64,000 nucleotides of DNA from Gillisella vitis (GTDB taxonomy: Bacteria; Pseudomonadota; Alphaproteobacteria; Rhizobiales; Rhizobiaceae), in contig NZ_JACHLU010000005.1 in assembly GCF_014204625.1 (NCBI RefSeq), forward strand, positions 186,001-250,000, read 5' to 3'. Position 1 is the first letter of the stretch; every line of letters begins with the position of its first letter. Shown here piece by piece: positions 18,292-26,674 of this stretch. A program made the translations under genes and the position numbers. The notes under the pieces were generated by a model. The model did no database searches and was not told the origin of the DNA. It saw only the letters and a list, made by a program, of their open reading frames with translations.

Positions 18292-19211
18292 CAGTAATGC
18301 ACCTTCTTGTCCAGAACCCGGTATTGAATGAACATCAGCACAATCAGGATTGCGAGAAACACAACGGTCATGGCAGAGGCATAACCAACCCGCAAATACA
18401 CAAAGCCTTCGCGGTAGATGGTGTAGAGCAGCACTTCCGAGGCCTTGTTGGGTCCGCCTTCAGTGAGGGTTTTCACCGTTTCAAACACTTTGACGGCGTT
18501 GATAATGCTGATGGTGGTAACAAACAGCGTGGTTGGTCCCAGCATCGGCCACGTCACCAGACGAAAGCGATCCAGCCAGTGCTTTGCCCCATCAATTTCG
18601 GCAGCCGCATAGAGATCACGGGGAATGGCGGTGAGACCTGCCAGAAACAGCACCATGTTGAAGCCAACGGACTGCCAGACGCCAATGATCGACAAGCTAT
18701 AGAGCACGGTGCTGGAGGCACCCAGCCAGTTTGGCCCATCGATGCCGATCATCGAGAGCATGATGTTGATCGGCCCCATGGTGGGATGCAGCATATATTG
18801 CCACACCGTTGCCATGGCGACGATCAGCGAGGCAACGGGCAGAAAAAACACCGTGCGGAAGAAGGACTTGGCCCAAGGCTCCGCCTCGATCATCAAGGCG
18901 ATGCCAAGACCGAGGATGATGGAGGCCGGGGCCACGATCAGCGTGTAGAAGGTGGTGTTCCACAGCGAAATGCGAAAGGTGCGGTCTGAAAACAGATGGA
19001 TATAGTTTTTCAGGCCGATGAAATGAAAGCTCGGATACCCCAGCTCAAAATCGGTAAATCCAAGCAGCACCACGGCCACGGTTGGCAGGATGATGAACAG
19101 CAGGATCAGAACAAGTGCCGGGGCAACCAGCAGCCAGCCGGTGCGGGCCTGCCGGTCTTGATGCACGCGCTGTATCGTGCTGATGGAGGATTGAAGGGCT
19201 GCAACACTCAC
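18291..19211 (-). CDS. ABC importer permease, UgpA/MalF-like
   Basis: 306 residues, GTG start in a GTGA overlap with the ATPase stop. It has a cytosolic N-terminus with IQRVHQDRQARTGWLLVAPA and then six helices. The loop AAEIDGAKHWLDRFRLVTWP matches the EAA motif of MalF-type permeases. The overlaps on both sides show a tightly packed operon. Confidence 0.9.
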   Translation of the reverse strand: MSVAALQSSISTIQRVHQDRQARTGWLLVAPALVLILLFIILPTVAVVLLGFTDFELGYPSFHFIGLKNYIHLFSDRTFRISLWNTTFYTLIVAPASIILGLGIALMIEAEPWAKSFFRTVFFLPVASLIVAMATVWQYMLHPTMGPINIMLSMIGIDGPNWLGASSTVLYSLSIIGVWQSVGFNMVLFLAGLTAIPRDLYAAAEIDGAKHWLDRFRLVTWPMLGPTTLFVTTISIINAVKVFETVKTLTEGGPNKASEVLLYTIYREGFVYLRVGYASAMTVVFLAILIVLMFIQYRVLDKKVHY

Positions 19212-20368
19212 CGCACCGCCTCCAGCACACCGGCATGGGACACCGCTTCAATCTTCATCCGTGCGCCGTCTTCGCCAAACAGGAAGATCCGATCAATCGG
19301 GAAATCCACATAGATGGCACTGCCGGTTCGCAAGATTGACGCCTGCGAAGGCGTGATTTTGGCAACGACCAATTCGCCAATTGCAGCCAATCGTGCATAG
19401 ACAACCACTTCGGAACCTAAAAACTCCAGCCGCTCGACATGAGCGGGCAGCGTCTCGTTGTTTTCTGCCCCGATTCGCACAAACTCTGGCCGAATACCGA
19501 GCATGACCTTGCCAGCCTGTGGCGGCACGCGGGCCGCCAGCGTCAGCGCGCCAAAGCGTACAAGACCAGCGCTGTCGATCTGCGCATCCAGCACATTGAT
19601 GCGCGGCTGGCCCAGAAAGCGCGCCACCTCGACATGGGCGGGATTATCATAAATCTCCTGCGGCGTTGCCAGTTGCAGCAAGGAACCGCCGATCATCACC
19701 GCCACACGGTCCGCCATGGACAATGCCTCGGACTGATCATGGGTAACATACAGCGTTGGCACGCCAGCGCGGCGATGAAGATCGACGATTTCGCCACGGG
19801 CGTGCACCCGCAAATTCGCATCGAGATTGGACAGTGGCTCATCCATCAAAAACACATTGGGCTGGCGCACCATGGCACGCGCAAGTGCCACCCGCTGGCG
19901 CTGGCCGCCAGACATCTGGCCGGGTTTGCGATCCAGCAGATGATCAATCTTGAGGGATGCGGCCATCTCATGCACATGGTGCTGAATGGCAGTGCGAATG
20001 GCCTTTTGTCCGGGCAAAAGATTGCCAATCACCGGCAAACGCTGAGCCGCACTCAAGCGGCGCATGGCCAATGGCACGGCAATGTTTTGCCCCGCTGTCA
20101 GATGCGGATAGAGCGCATAGGATTGAAACACCATCGCCACATTGCGATCAGCCGCATTGACACTTGAAACATCGCGTCCGCCAATGATGATGTCGCCGCC
20201 ATCGGCATGGTCAAGACCGGCGACAATGCGCAAAAGTGTGCTTTTGCCGCAGCCGGACGGGCCAACCAGCGCGATGAATTCACCCTCACGCGCCTCGAAG
20301 CTCACGCCTTTGAGGATGTGGTTGCCGCCAAAGGATTTGGTGATACCTTTAAGAGATAGCGCGGTCAT
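19208..20368 (-). CDS. ABC importer ATP-binding protein, UgpC/MalK-like
   Basis: 386 residues. Walker [10 protein letters not shown], signature MSGGQRQR, Walker [13 protein letters not shown] and H-loop YVTHDQ are present, followed by a TOBE-containing C-terminal domain. An insertion of about 20 residues (LSAAQRLPVIGNLLPGQKAI) sits between the Q-loop and the signature, longer than in LacK in this window. It overlaps the phosphoesterase gene upstream by 4 bases. Confidence 0.9.
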   Translation of the reverse strand: MTALSLKGITKSFGGNHILKGVSFEAREGEFIALVGPSGCGKSTLLRIVAGLDHADGGDIIIGGRDVSSVNAADRNVAMVFQSYALYPHLTAGQNIAVPLAMRRLSAAQRLPVIGNLLPGQKAIRTAIQHHVHEMAASLKIDHLLDRKPGQMSGGQRQRVALARAMVRQPNVFLMDEPLSNLDANLRVHARGEIVDLHRRAGVPTLYVTHDQSEALSMADRVAVMIGGSLLQLATPQEIYDNPAHVEVARFLGQPRINVLDAQIDSAGLVRFGALTLAARVPPQAGKVMLGIRPEFVRIGAENNETLPAHVERLEFLGSEVVVYARLAAIGELVVAKITPSQASILRTGSAIYVDFPIDRIFLFGEDGARMKIEAVSHAGVLEAVR

Positions 20369-21204
20369 TGTGCGGCCTCTTCAGTCTGATGGCGGATTGC
20401 CTTGGGATAAAGTTCCGCAACAAGTTCATCGAACAAAAAAGGGGTGAGCTGCGGCAGGCTGACGATCTCGCTGAAGACACCTTGGTCTCCCAGCGTGTGA
20501 ATGACCGCCCCAACCAGCCGCTCGCCCGGCATTTCGCGTTCAAAATCCTGTATGACAAAAGAGGACGGTGGTCCCCAGACCAGCGTGATGCCTGCATGTT
20601 CGCCCTGCCATGCCCAATGCAGATGCCCACTGGCGTGCAGCTTGACGGGGTGGGCGGCAAACAGATCAAACAACCGTTGCCGTTGGGCTGGCCGAATGCC
20701 CCAATAGCCGCTGTCGCCTTCATCGGCGGCATCCACAAACAAAGGCTTATGGGCAAAAATAGCCACCTGACGGCCTTCACGGCTGGCAAGCTGGGCTTCC
20801 AGCCATTGAAATTGTGCTTCATCCTCAGCGCTTTCAGAGCCAATGATAAGGCTGTTAAGGCCAATCAGACGCCAGCCCGGATGGTCCGACACCCAGCGAT
20901 CGGGACCAACCAGCGTTTGCCAGCGCTCAAGACGCTCCTGATTGACCGGCTGGTCAGACCCCGGCAGGTGGCCAACATCGTGATTACCCGGAACGATCAG
21001 CATGGGCACTGGCAGGGTGCGCATTTTCTCAATGGAATAGAGCATATCCGCATCAAGATCGGCACCATCAATGGTCAAATCGCCGGTGTGCACCACAAGG
21101 TCTGCACCCGTCTCGACAATCCACGCCGCAAGCCGCTCCCAGTTCTCGGTGAAATGCGATTTGACCGGGCTAAGGTGGGTATCGGTGATCTGGATGATTT
21201 TCAT
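20365..21204 (-). CDS. Calcineurin-type metallophosphoesterase (cyclic nucleotide / glycerophosphodiesterase-like)
   Basis: 279 residues from ATG 21204, where the metal-binding N-terminus MKIIQITDTHL begins; GGAG lies five bases before it. The dinuclear metal motifs run in order: DTH (8-10), HTGDLTIDG, PGNHD, FAHKP and ASGHLHW. This layout belongs to the CpdA/GpdQ group, which hydrolyses phosphodiesters such as cAMP or glycerophosphodiesters. No signal peptide, so cytosolic. It is the first gene of an importer operon, which argues for cleaving an imported phosphodiester rather than for second-messenger control; this is an inference. Confidence 0.85.
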   Translation of the reverse strand: MKIIQITDTHLSPVKSHFTENWERLAAWIVETGADLVVHTGDLTIDGADLDADMLYSIEKMRTLPVPMLIVPGNHDVGHLPGSDQPVNQERLERWQTLVGPDRWVSDHPGWRLIGLNSLIIGSESAEDEAQFQWLEAQLASREGRQVAIFAHKPLFVDAADEGDSGYWGIRPAQRQRLFDLFAAHPVKLHASGHLHWAWQGEHAGITLVWGPPSSFVIQDFEREMPGERLVGAVIHTLGDQGVFSEIVSLPQLTPFLFDELVAELYPKAIRHQTEEAAQ

Positions 21205-21278
21205 GGAGGCTCCGGACAATGGATCAAGCGGCATGTTCTGCCGCTCTCCATAGAGCCCGCGCGTGTCATCTCCATAAC

Positions 21279-21296
21279 AGCGGGTGAGAACCCGCT
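21279..21296. repeat. Hairpin 1 upstream of the phosphoesterase operon
   Basis: AGCGGGT-GAGA-ACCCGCT followed on the plus strand by TCCATTTTT, which looks like a rightward terminator although no rightward gene is seen upstream. It may instead be a structure in the 5' leader of the leftward operon, 75 bases before the phosphoesterase start. Confidence 0.5.
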
Positions 21297-21303
21297 TCCA
21301 TTT

Positions 21304-21321
21304 TTGTCACAGCACTGTCAT
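21304..21321 (+). promoter_or_regulatory. Candidate PHO box
   Basis: TTGTCACAGCACTGTCAT has two 7-base half-sites 11 bases apart, close to the PhoB consensus of two CTGTCAT repeats separated by four bases (14 of 18 positions by eye). It lies 100 bases upstream of the phosphoesterase-ugp-like operon. Its orientation is opposite to that operon, which weakens the call. Confidence 0.42.
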
Positions 21322-21342
21322 GCGTGGCTGTAACGACAGCAA

Positions 21343-21358
21343 GGGTGAAAAATCACCC
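21343..21358 (+). terminator. Hairpin 2, rightward terminator-like
   Basis: GGGTGA-AAAA-TCACCC then GCTCTTTTT on the plus strand. It lies immediately beyond the stop of the small leftward ORF at 21366-21509 but has its T-run on the other strand. Two rightward terminator-like hairpins within 80 bases without a rightward gene could mark the end of an unrecognised small RNA. Confidence 0.4.
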
Positions 21359-21365
21359 GCTCTTT

Positions 21366-21509
21366 TTAGCTGAAGCCGTCCGGCTTCAACACGTATGTGT
21401 CTTTATTTTTCCCGCTTAGATAGACTTTTTTCGCGGTTTCGTAAATTTCTGTGCGCAGGGTGTCAAAAGCGACGAAAAAGTCACGCTCCCCAACAATGAC
21501 CTTTTTCAT
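21366..21509 (-). CDS. Small hypothetical protein
   Basis: 47 residues beginning MKKVIVGERDFFVAFDTLRT, ending YVLKPDGFS. The composition looks protein-like: a mixed beta/helix pattern, several charged residues, no low complexity. It is in the same frame as the small ORF upstream (21600-21767), separated from it by a TGA, 18 codons and a second TGA. No good ribosome site precedes its ATG. It may be a small gene, or the 3' part of a once longer gene. I do not recognise a family. Confidence 0.45.
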   Translation of the reverse strand: MKKVIVGERDFFVAFDTLRTEIYETAKKVYLSGKNKDTYVLKPDGFS

Positions 21510-21599
21510 TTTGGTGGCAATGGCGAGACCAGATCTGGTTGATCAGGCCTCACCTGCTGGTGTATTGCCATCGTCGGTGCTGGCCTGCGCCAACAAAGG

Positions 21600-21767
21600 T
21601 CAGAGCAATTTTTTGTCATCCGTGTCGTCAACAGCCCGTTTGGCAGCAGACTTGCGTGGTTTGCTTGCGGTCTTTTGGTTTTCCTCGGTGGTAGCACCGG
21701 CTTTTCCAGAGGCGGAGGCTTCGGCAGGCTTGGCAACTTTGTCGGGGTCAATGGCAAAACGGATCAT
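21600..21767 (-). CDS. Small hypothetical protein, Ala/Lys-rich
   Basis: 55 residues beginning MIRFAIDPDKVAKPAEASAS, then a lysine/alanine-rich low-complexity tail (TASKPRKSAAKRAVDDTDDK). The ATG has AAGGACAGGA just upstream, so translation is plausible. No membrane segment or known motif. Such basic Ala/Lys/Pro tails occur in small DNA- or RNA-associated proteins, but nothing here allows a function to be named. Confidence 0.5.
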   Translation of the reverse strand: MIRFAIDPDKVAKPAEASASGKAGATTEENQKTASKPRKSAAKRAVDDTDDKKLL

Positions 21768-21990
21768 GGTCCTGTCCTTCTTGATTTTGCTTAAAGGCTT
21801 GTTTGTTTGAGGTCAAAGAACGTGCTGCCGGTTGCTATGCCAGCCAATGCGACGCCTGGTATCGAATACTGTTGCCGTATTCTGGCTGACAGTGAGTCCG
21901 ACGCTCAAACTGTTGTGGCCCATTGCGTCGCCATAGTAAACAACGTTTGGGCACGACCATTGCTCCTGTACTGTCTGTGGTTGTGGCAGG

Positions 21991-23199
21991 TCATCGCAAA
22001 TGGTCTGTTGTCTGGGCCAGCAGCAGATCCAGAAATTGTTTTTGCGCCTGTGTGGGCAGCCAGTCTTTTCGCAATGTCAGGCCAATTGGGCGTGCCGTGT
22101 GGCGCATATCCAGCGGTAATGCTTTCAGCAGGCCACGAGCTATATCAGCCTCCGCTTGCAGCGCAGAGGTACAACCGAGATGGTCACTGTTGTCGAGCAG
22201 TTCCCGCATGAGAATGAAAGAGCTTGATTCCACAATGCTTTTGGGAGGTGCATTACCAGATTGTGAAAACAGTTCATCAAAATGCCTGCGGGCCGGTGTG
22301 CCCGCAGGCGGTGTAATCCAGGGATAGTCCAGCAGGTCGCGCACCGAAATATCCTTACCTGCGGCCAGCGGATGTCTGGCACCACATAGCAACACCAGCG
22401 TATCATCAAACAGTGCCTGTTGTTCAACATCAGCAATCGGCGTGGGGTTACGCAAAGCGCCGATCAAAAAGTCGATTTCCCCTCGGCGCAAGCCTGCCAA
22501 CAGGTCGTTGTAAGGCCCTTCGACGATATGCACCGGCACGCTTGGCCGCACCGTTCGAAACGCCGCAATGGTCCGCGGCAATGCATAGGAGCGCGATAGC
22601 GGCATGGCACCCACCACGATATGTCCGCCATCTCTGGCTGTCAGGTCAGCAAGCTCGGCATCGGCCTGTGCCAGTTCAGCAAAGGCCAGACGCGCCGCCT
22701 GCGCCAATGCTTGCGCTTGCCGGGTGGCGACAATGCCATGGGGGCTGCGCTCAAACAGCGGGCGGCCAACCTCATGCTCAAGCTGGCTGATGGCACGGTG
22801 GACGGTGGCCTGAGCAAGGCCAATCTGGCGGGCGGCCAAGGTGAAGTTCTCGGCTTCCCGAACCGCAATCAATGCCACAAGCTGCGCGACGCTTGCCGTG
22901 CGGTGCAGCCGGGACGAAATCTCGGCAAAGGCAGGATCAAGCAACGCAAAAGCCCGCCGCACGCGACAGCACAAAACCTCGCCAGCCTTGCTGGCAAACA
23001 GGCCCTGCGGGGTGCGTGTCAGCAGAGCAACACCAGATTGTTGCTCCATTTTCGAAAGAGCCTGTGTAACGGCAGGTTGCGAGACATGATAAGCCTGCGC
23101 TGCTTTTGTGACAGAGCCGGTATCAACCACCGACAAAAAAATCCGAAGATGCCGCAGATTATAGGGGCATGATGCCTGTCTGTGATCAGACTTGCTCAA
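21991..23199 (-). CDS. LysR-type regulator with two N-terminal HTH domains
   Basis: 402 residues, about 100 longer than a normal LysR protein. Two successive LysR-type winged HTHs are seen: residues 14-75 (LRHLRIFLSVVDTGSVTKAA, QPAVTQALSKMEQQSG) and 105-165 (VAQLVALIAVREAENFTLAA, ATVHRAISQLEHEVGRPLFE). An effector-binding domain follows from about 190 (GGHIVVGAMPLSRSYALPRT). The only in-frame start is TTG at 23199, in a TTGA overlap with the stop of the upstream DUF1932 gene, so the two are translationally coupled. It is the likely regulator of the divergent gal-type operon. Double-HTH LysR proteins are uncommon and their DNA-binding mode is not obvious from sequence. Confidence 0.88.
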   Translation of the reverse strand: MSKSDHRQASCPYNLRHLRIFLSVVDTGSVTKAAQAYHVSQPAVTQALSKMEQQSGVALLTRTPQGLFASKAGEVLCCRVRRAFALLDPAFAEISSRLHRTASVAQLVALIAVREAENFTLAARQIGLAQATVHRAISQLEHEVGRPLFERSPHGIVATRQAQALAQAARLAFAELAQADAELADLTARDGGHIVVGAMPLSRSYALPRTIAAFRTVRPSVPVHIVEGPYNDLLAGLRRGEIDFLIGALRNPTPIADVEQQALFDDTLVLLCGARHPLAAGKDISVRDLLDYPWITPPAGTPARRHFDELFSQSGNAPPKSIVESSSFILMRELLDNSDHLGCTSALQAEADIARGLLKALPLDMRHTARPIGLTLRKDWLPTQAQKQFLDLLLAQTTDHLR

Positions 23200-24083
23200 C
23201 GGGGTTCATCCGCCAGATGGTCCAGAACCAGATCAGCGCGATCTGACAGACTGTCCGGTCCGGGCTTGATCCCAAGGCTGCCAATCTGGCTTTGCCACGC
23301 CGTAATGGCCGAGGCCATCCGATCTGGGATCTGCAAATCACGCAGGGTTTTCGCCACCTCCTGCATTTCTGCGGCCCGCCGGGTGCCATGCACCATCATG
23401 CGCTCCAGATTATAGGACAGGCGGCTTTGCCACTGAAGACCGGGATCAGAAGCCTGAAGCGAGGCAATCACCGCATCCTCCACGCCTGCACGCCGTGCTG
23501 CCAGAATGCATTCCGCACTCAGCGCCTCCAGACCTTTGATCATCACCGAGCGCAGCATTTTGATGGCCGAAGCCTGACCAATCTCGCTGCCTGCGATGCT
23601 GGCCTGCATATCAAGCGCTTCCAGTAGCGCACATGCCTCTTCAGCCCGGTCTGATGCAATCAACAGAGGCGTGCGATGGCCCCTCGGATGAATGGGGGCC
23701 ATGATAGCAACATCAATATAGTGACCACCGGCAACCGATATGATCTGTGCCGCCGTCTGCTTGGTGGATGGTGCGCAGGAGTTGCAATCGAAATAAAATG
23801 CCCCCGGCATAATGGATCGGCTGACACTGATGGCTGCCTCAATGGCCTGATCTGCCGTGACAAGGCTGAAAATGACACGACTGTTGGCAACCGCCTCATC
23901 CGCGCAGGGCGCGCAATGCACATTAAGCCGGGTGCAGATACGCTTCAGACCATGACACAAATCGCCCTGATATTGAATATCATAGGCAGAAATTGGCAAT
24001 TGCGGCAACTCGGCAGAGGCAGAGCGCCATCCGGCAGCGACAGCCTGTGCCGCCTCTCCAAATCCAATCATGGCAATTTTCAT
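23196..24083 (-). CDS. NAD(P)-binding dehydrogenase-like protein with DUF1932 domain
   Basis: 295 residues from ATG 24083 (MKIAMIGFGEAAQAVAAGWR); an ATG 11 codons upstream is possible. The N-terminal Rossmann fold resembles 6-phosphogluconate/3-hydroxyisobutyrate dehydrogenases. The middle block FYFDCNSCAPSTKQ and the helical C-terminal domain (KMLRSVMIKGLEALSAECIL, and PGLQWQSRLSYNLERMMVHG) fit DUF1932. It is divergent from galB and shares its promoter region, and is followed by the LysR gene. A redox step on a substrate or intermediate of the ring-cleavage pathway is likely, but no reaction can be assigned from sequence. Confidence 0.85.
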   Translation of the reverse strand: MKIAMIGFGEAAQAVAAGWRSASAELPQLPISAYDIQYQGDLCHGLKRICTRLNVHCAPCADEAVANSRVIFSLVTADQAIEAAISVSRSIMPGAFYFDCNSCAPSTKQTAAQIISVAGGHYIDVAIMAPIHPRGHRTPLLIASDRAEEACALLEALDMQASIAGSEIGQASAIKMLRSVMIKGLEALSAECILAARRAGVEDAVIASLQASDPGLQWQSRLSYNLERMMVHGTRRAAEMQEVAKTLRDLQIPDRMASAITAWQSQIGSLGIKPGPDSLSDRADLVLDHLADEPR

Positions 24084-24254
24084 CGGCCTGCCCAAGTCAT
24101 GATCGTTATTGTGCATATGAATTTGTCCATTTGATGTTGACCAAGTGTGGCAAATTCCGTGCCTGAATCCTAGTCGCTATAGCCAAAACTTATTGGTTCC
24201 GTCGTGAAACGGAATTGGCATTGGATGGTTGTCGGCTCAGAGTGGAGGCAGACA

Positions 24255-25013
24255 ATGGAGGATGCGATGACGGCAACGATGCAGAAAAAAAAGACAGCAC
24301 TGGTGATAAGTGCCCATGCGGCAGATTTTGTCTGGCGTTGCGGCGGGGCCATCGCGCTGCACGCACAGTTGGGCTATGAGGTCACAGTGGTCTGCCTGTC
24401 TTTTGGCGAGCGCGGCGAATCTGCCAAGCTGTGGAAGCAAAAGGATATGACGCTGGAGCGGGTGAAGGCGGCGCGCAGGCTTGAGGCAGAAAAAGCGGCA
24501 TCCGCACTGGGTGTTCACGATCTTGTCTGCTTTGATCTGGGTGATTATCCATTGCGCTTGAGCGATGATGACAAATACCGCCTCGTGGATGTGATCCGTG
24601 CGGTTCAGCCCGCTTTCATGATGAGCCATTCCCAATACGACCCCTATAACACCGACCATATGTATACCACTCAGGTGGCGCTGGAAGCGCGGATGATTGC
24701 CCAGGCCTGGGGCCACAAGCCGGGCGAAAAAGTGCTCGGCGCCCCCCAGCTTTACCTGTTCGAGCCGCATCAGACCGAACAGATGGGCTGGAAACCGGAT
24801 GTGTTTTTGGACATCACCCCTGTGTGGGACAAAAAACGCGCCGCCATTGAATGTATGGAAGGACAGGAGCACCTCTGGGATTTTTACACACGGGTGGCCC
24901 AAAACCGCGCCAATCATTTCCAACGCAATTCTGGCGGACAATCCGGCGGACGGGCATCACAGTATGCAGAGGGCTTCCAGTCGGTCTTTCCGCGCACGGT
25001 GGATGAATTGTAA
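24255..25013 (+). CDS. galB: 4-oxalomesaconate hydratase, PIG-L/LmbE family
   Basis: 252 residues. The start at 24255 is set by GGAGG six bases upstream; the frame is open earlier from a GTG at 24204 without such a site. The zinc-binding region reads ISAHAADFVWRCGGAIALHA (His21, Asp24), a variant of the PIG-L HPDD motif that is characteristic of the GalB hydratases rather than sugar deacetylases. The third ligand probably lies in YNTDHMY (His135). GalB hydrates the enol form of 4-oxalomesaconate to 4-carboxy-4-hydroxy-2-oxoadipate. The co-location with an aldolase and a tautomerase of the same pathway strongly supports the assignment. Confidence 0.87.
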   Translation: MEDAMTATMQKKKTALVISAHAADFVWRCGGAIALHAQLGYEVTVVCLSFGERGESAKLWKQKDMTLERVKAARRLEAEKAASALGVHDLVCFDLGDYPLRLSDDDKYRLVDVIRAVQPAFMMSHSQYDPYNTDHMYTTQVALEARMIAQAWGHKPGEKVLGAPQLYLFEPHQTEQMGWKPDVFLDITPVWDKKRAAIECMEGQEHLWDFYTRVAQNRANHFQRNSGGQSGGRASQYAEGFQSVFPRTVDEL

Positions 25014-25037
25014 CGACGCCCACGGGAGGAGAAACCG

Positions 25038-26000
25038 ATGGAACCCTGTTTTGATATTGCCCATCTCGCCCATGTCGAGATGTATACGGACCAGTTTGAC
25101 AAGAGCCTTGACTTTTTCGTCAATGTCTATGGCCTGACATTGGCAGGTCAGGATGACAATTCGGCCTATTTGCGGGCCTTTGACGATTATGAATTTCACA
25201 CGCTGAAACTGACCCGCCACCACACCACAGGCGTGGGCCATGTGGCCTATCGCGCATCAAGCGAGGCAGCATTGATGCGGCGCGTGGCCGCCATTGAGGC
25301 CAGCGGCTATAAGGTGATCGGCTGGGTCGATGGCGATCTGGGCCATGGCCGCGCCTTTCGCTTTGAAGACCCGTTTGGCCATGTTTTTGAAATCTACTGG
25401 GAGACGGTGCGCTATCAACCACCGGAGAGCGAGCGCCCGGCACTGAAAAACATCGCCCAGCGCTATCATGGTCGGGGATGCCATCCACGTCGCTTGGATC
25501 ACCTGAATTTGCTGGCGTCCGACGTGCGTGAATTTCGCCGGTTTATGGAAACCTGCCTTGGTTCAAAGGTGACGGAAATGATCCAGTTGGACAATGGCCG
25601 CATTGGTGGCTGCTGGTTTACGGTCAACAACAAAACCTACGATCTGGCCTGCACCGAAGAGCATGGCAATGGCTTTGCCCGCCTGCATCATCTGACCTAT
25701 GCCACCGATACCCGCGAGGATATTCTGCGTGCCGCCGATCTGTTTTTAGAGCACGGCGTGCATATCGAGACCGGGCCGCATAAACACGCCATTCAGGGCA
25801 CCTTCTTTCTCTATGTCTGGGAGCCTGCGGGCAACCGGGTGGAACTGGCCAATGCCGGTGCACGGCTTATTCTCGCCCCCGATTGGCAGCCGGTGGTGTG
25901 GACCGAAACCGAGCGCAAAAAGGGCCAGGCCTGGGGGCTGAAAACCATTGAGACCTTCCACACCCACGGCACACCGCCGATCGTGAAAAAGGAACATTGA
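25038..26000 (+). CDS. Type I extradiol ring-cleavage dioxygenase (VOC superfamily)
   Basis: 320 residues with two vicinal-oxygen-chelate modules. By comparison with catechol and homoprotocatechuate 2,3-dioxygenases the Fe/Mn ligands are His155 (RRLDHLNLL), His218 (RLHHLTY) and Glu269 (GNRVELA). Catalytic His209, His250 and Tyr259 ([11 protein letters not shown]) are also in place, so it should be active. GGGAGGAG precedes the ATG. It sits between galB and galC in a tight operon. Known gallate and protocatechuate 4,5-dioxygenases (GalA, DesB, LigAB) are type II LigB proteins, so a type I enzyme feeding 4-oxalomesaconate chemistry is unusual. The substrate (gallate, another trihydroxybenzoate or a related diol acid) is inferred. 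Confidence 0.88.
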   Translation: MEPCFDIAHLAHVEMYTDQFDKSLDFFVNVYGLTLAGQDDNSAYLRAFDDYEFHTLKLTRHHTTGVGHVAYRASSEAALMRRVAAIEASGYKVIGWVDGDLGHGRAFRFEDPFGHVFEIYWETVRYQPPESERPALKNIAQRYHGRGCHPRRLDHLNLLASDVREFRRFMETCLGSKVTEMIQLDNGRIGGCWFTVNNKTYDLACTEEHGNGFARLHHLTYATDTREDILRAADLFLEHGVHIETGPHKHAIQGTFFLYVWEPAGNRVELANAGARLILAPDWQPVVWTETERKKGQAWGLKTIETFHTHGTPPIVKKEH

Positions 26001-26002
26001 CC

Positions 26003-26674
26003 ATGCCTGTTGTCGTACAAAATATTCAAAGAGTTGAACCTGAGGTTATCGCAGGTCTGGCGCGTGCCGGTGTGGCCAGCGTGCATGAGGCGCAAGGGCG
26101 CAAGGGTCTTCTGGCAAGTTCGTTGCGGCCAATTTACAGCGGTGCACAGATTGCCGGTTCAGCCATCACCATTTCAGCCCCTCCCGGTGATAACTGGATG
26201 ATCCATGTGGCCATTGAGCAATTGCGTGAGGGCGATGTGCTGGTGCTGGCACCGACATCACCCTGCGAAGATGGCTATTTCGGCGATTTGCTGGCGACAT
26301 CAGCCGCAGCGCGGGGCTGCAACGGGCTGATTATTGATGCGGGCGTGCGAGATGTCAAAGACCTCACGGCGATGCGGTTTCCAGTGTGGTCCAAGGCCAT
26401 TTATGCGCAAGGCACCGTGAAGGAAACCTTGGGGTCCGTGAATGTGCCAATCGTCTGCGCCGGAGCCTATATTGAAGCAGGCGATGTGATTGTCGCCGAC
26501 GATGACGGCGTTTGCGTTGTCAAACATGCTGAGGCGCAAACCGTGCTGGCAGCCGCGCAAAAGCGCATTGCCAGCGAGGAGGCGCGAAGACAGCGGCTTG
26601 CCGCAGGCGAGCTTGGGCTGGACATTTACAACATGCGCGAGCGTTTGGCCGAGAAGGGGTTGAAATATGTCTGA
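26003..26674 (+). CDS. galC: 4-carboxy-4-hydroxy-2-oxoadipate aldolase, RraA-like fold
   Basis: 223 residues from ATG 26003. The class II pyruvate aldolase/RraA fold is marked by [17 protein letters not shown] with Arg116 and Asp117, the residues that hold pyruvate and the metal in HMG/CHA aldolases. [14 protein letters not shown] follows near 165. The enzyme splits 4-carboxy-4-hydroxy-2-oxoadipate to pyruvate and oxaloacetate. Its 3' end overlaps galD by 8 bases. RraA-type RNase regulators share the fold but are shorter and lack this neighbourhood. Confidence 0.88.
   Translation: MPVVVQNIQRVEPEVIAGLARAGVASVHEAQGRKGLLASSLRPIYSGAQIAGSAITISAPPGDNWMIHVAIEQLREGDVLVLAPTSPCEDGYFGDLLATSAAARGCNGLIIDAGVRDVKDLTAMRFPVWSKAIYAQGTVKETLGSVNVPIVCAGAYIEAGDVIVADDDGVCVVKHAEAQTVLAAAQKRIASEEARRQRLAAGELGLDIYNMRERLAEKGLKYV

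Noticed and set aside
25997..26674. galC as RraA, the RNase E regulator
   Set aside because: The catalytic GVRD residues and the galB-galD neighbourhood point to the aldolase; the fold is shared but the length and context are not those of RraA.
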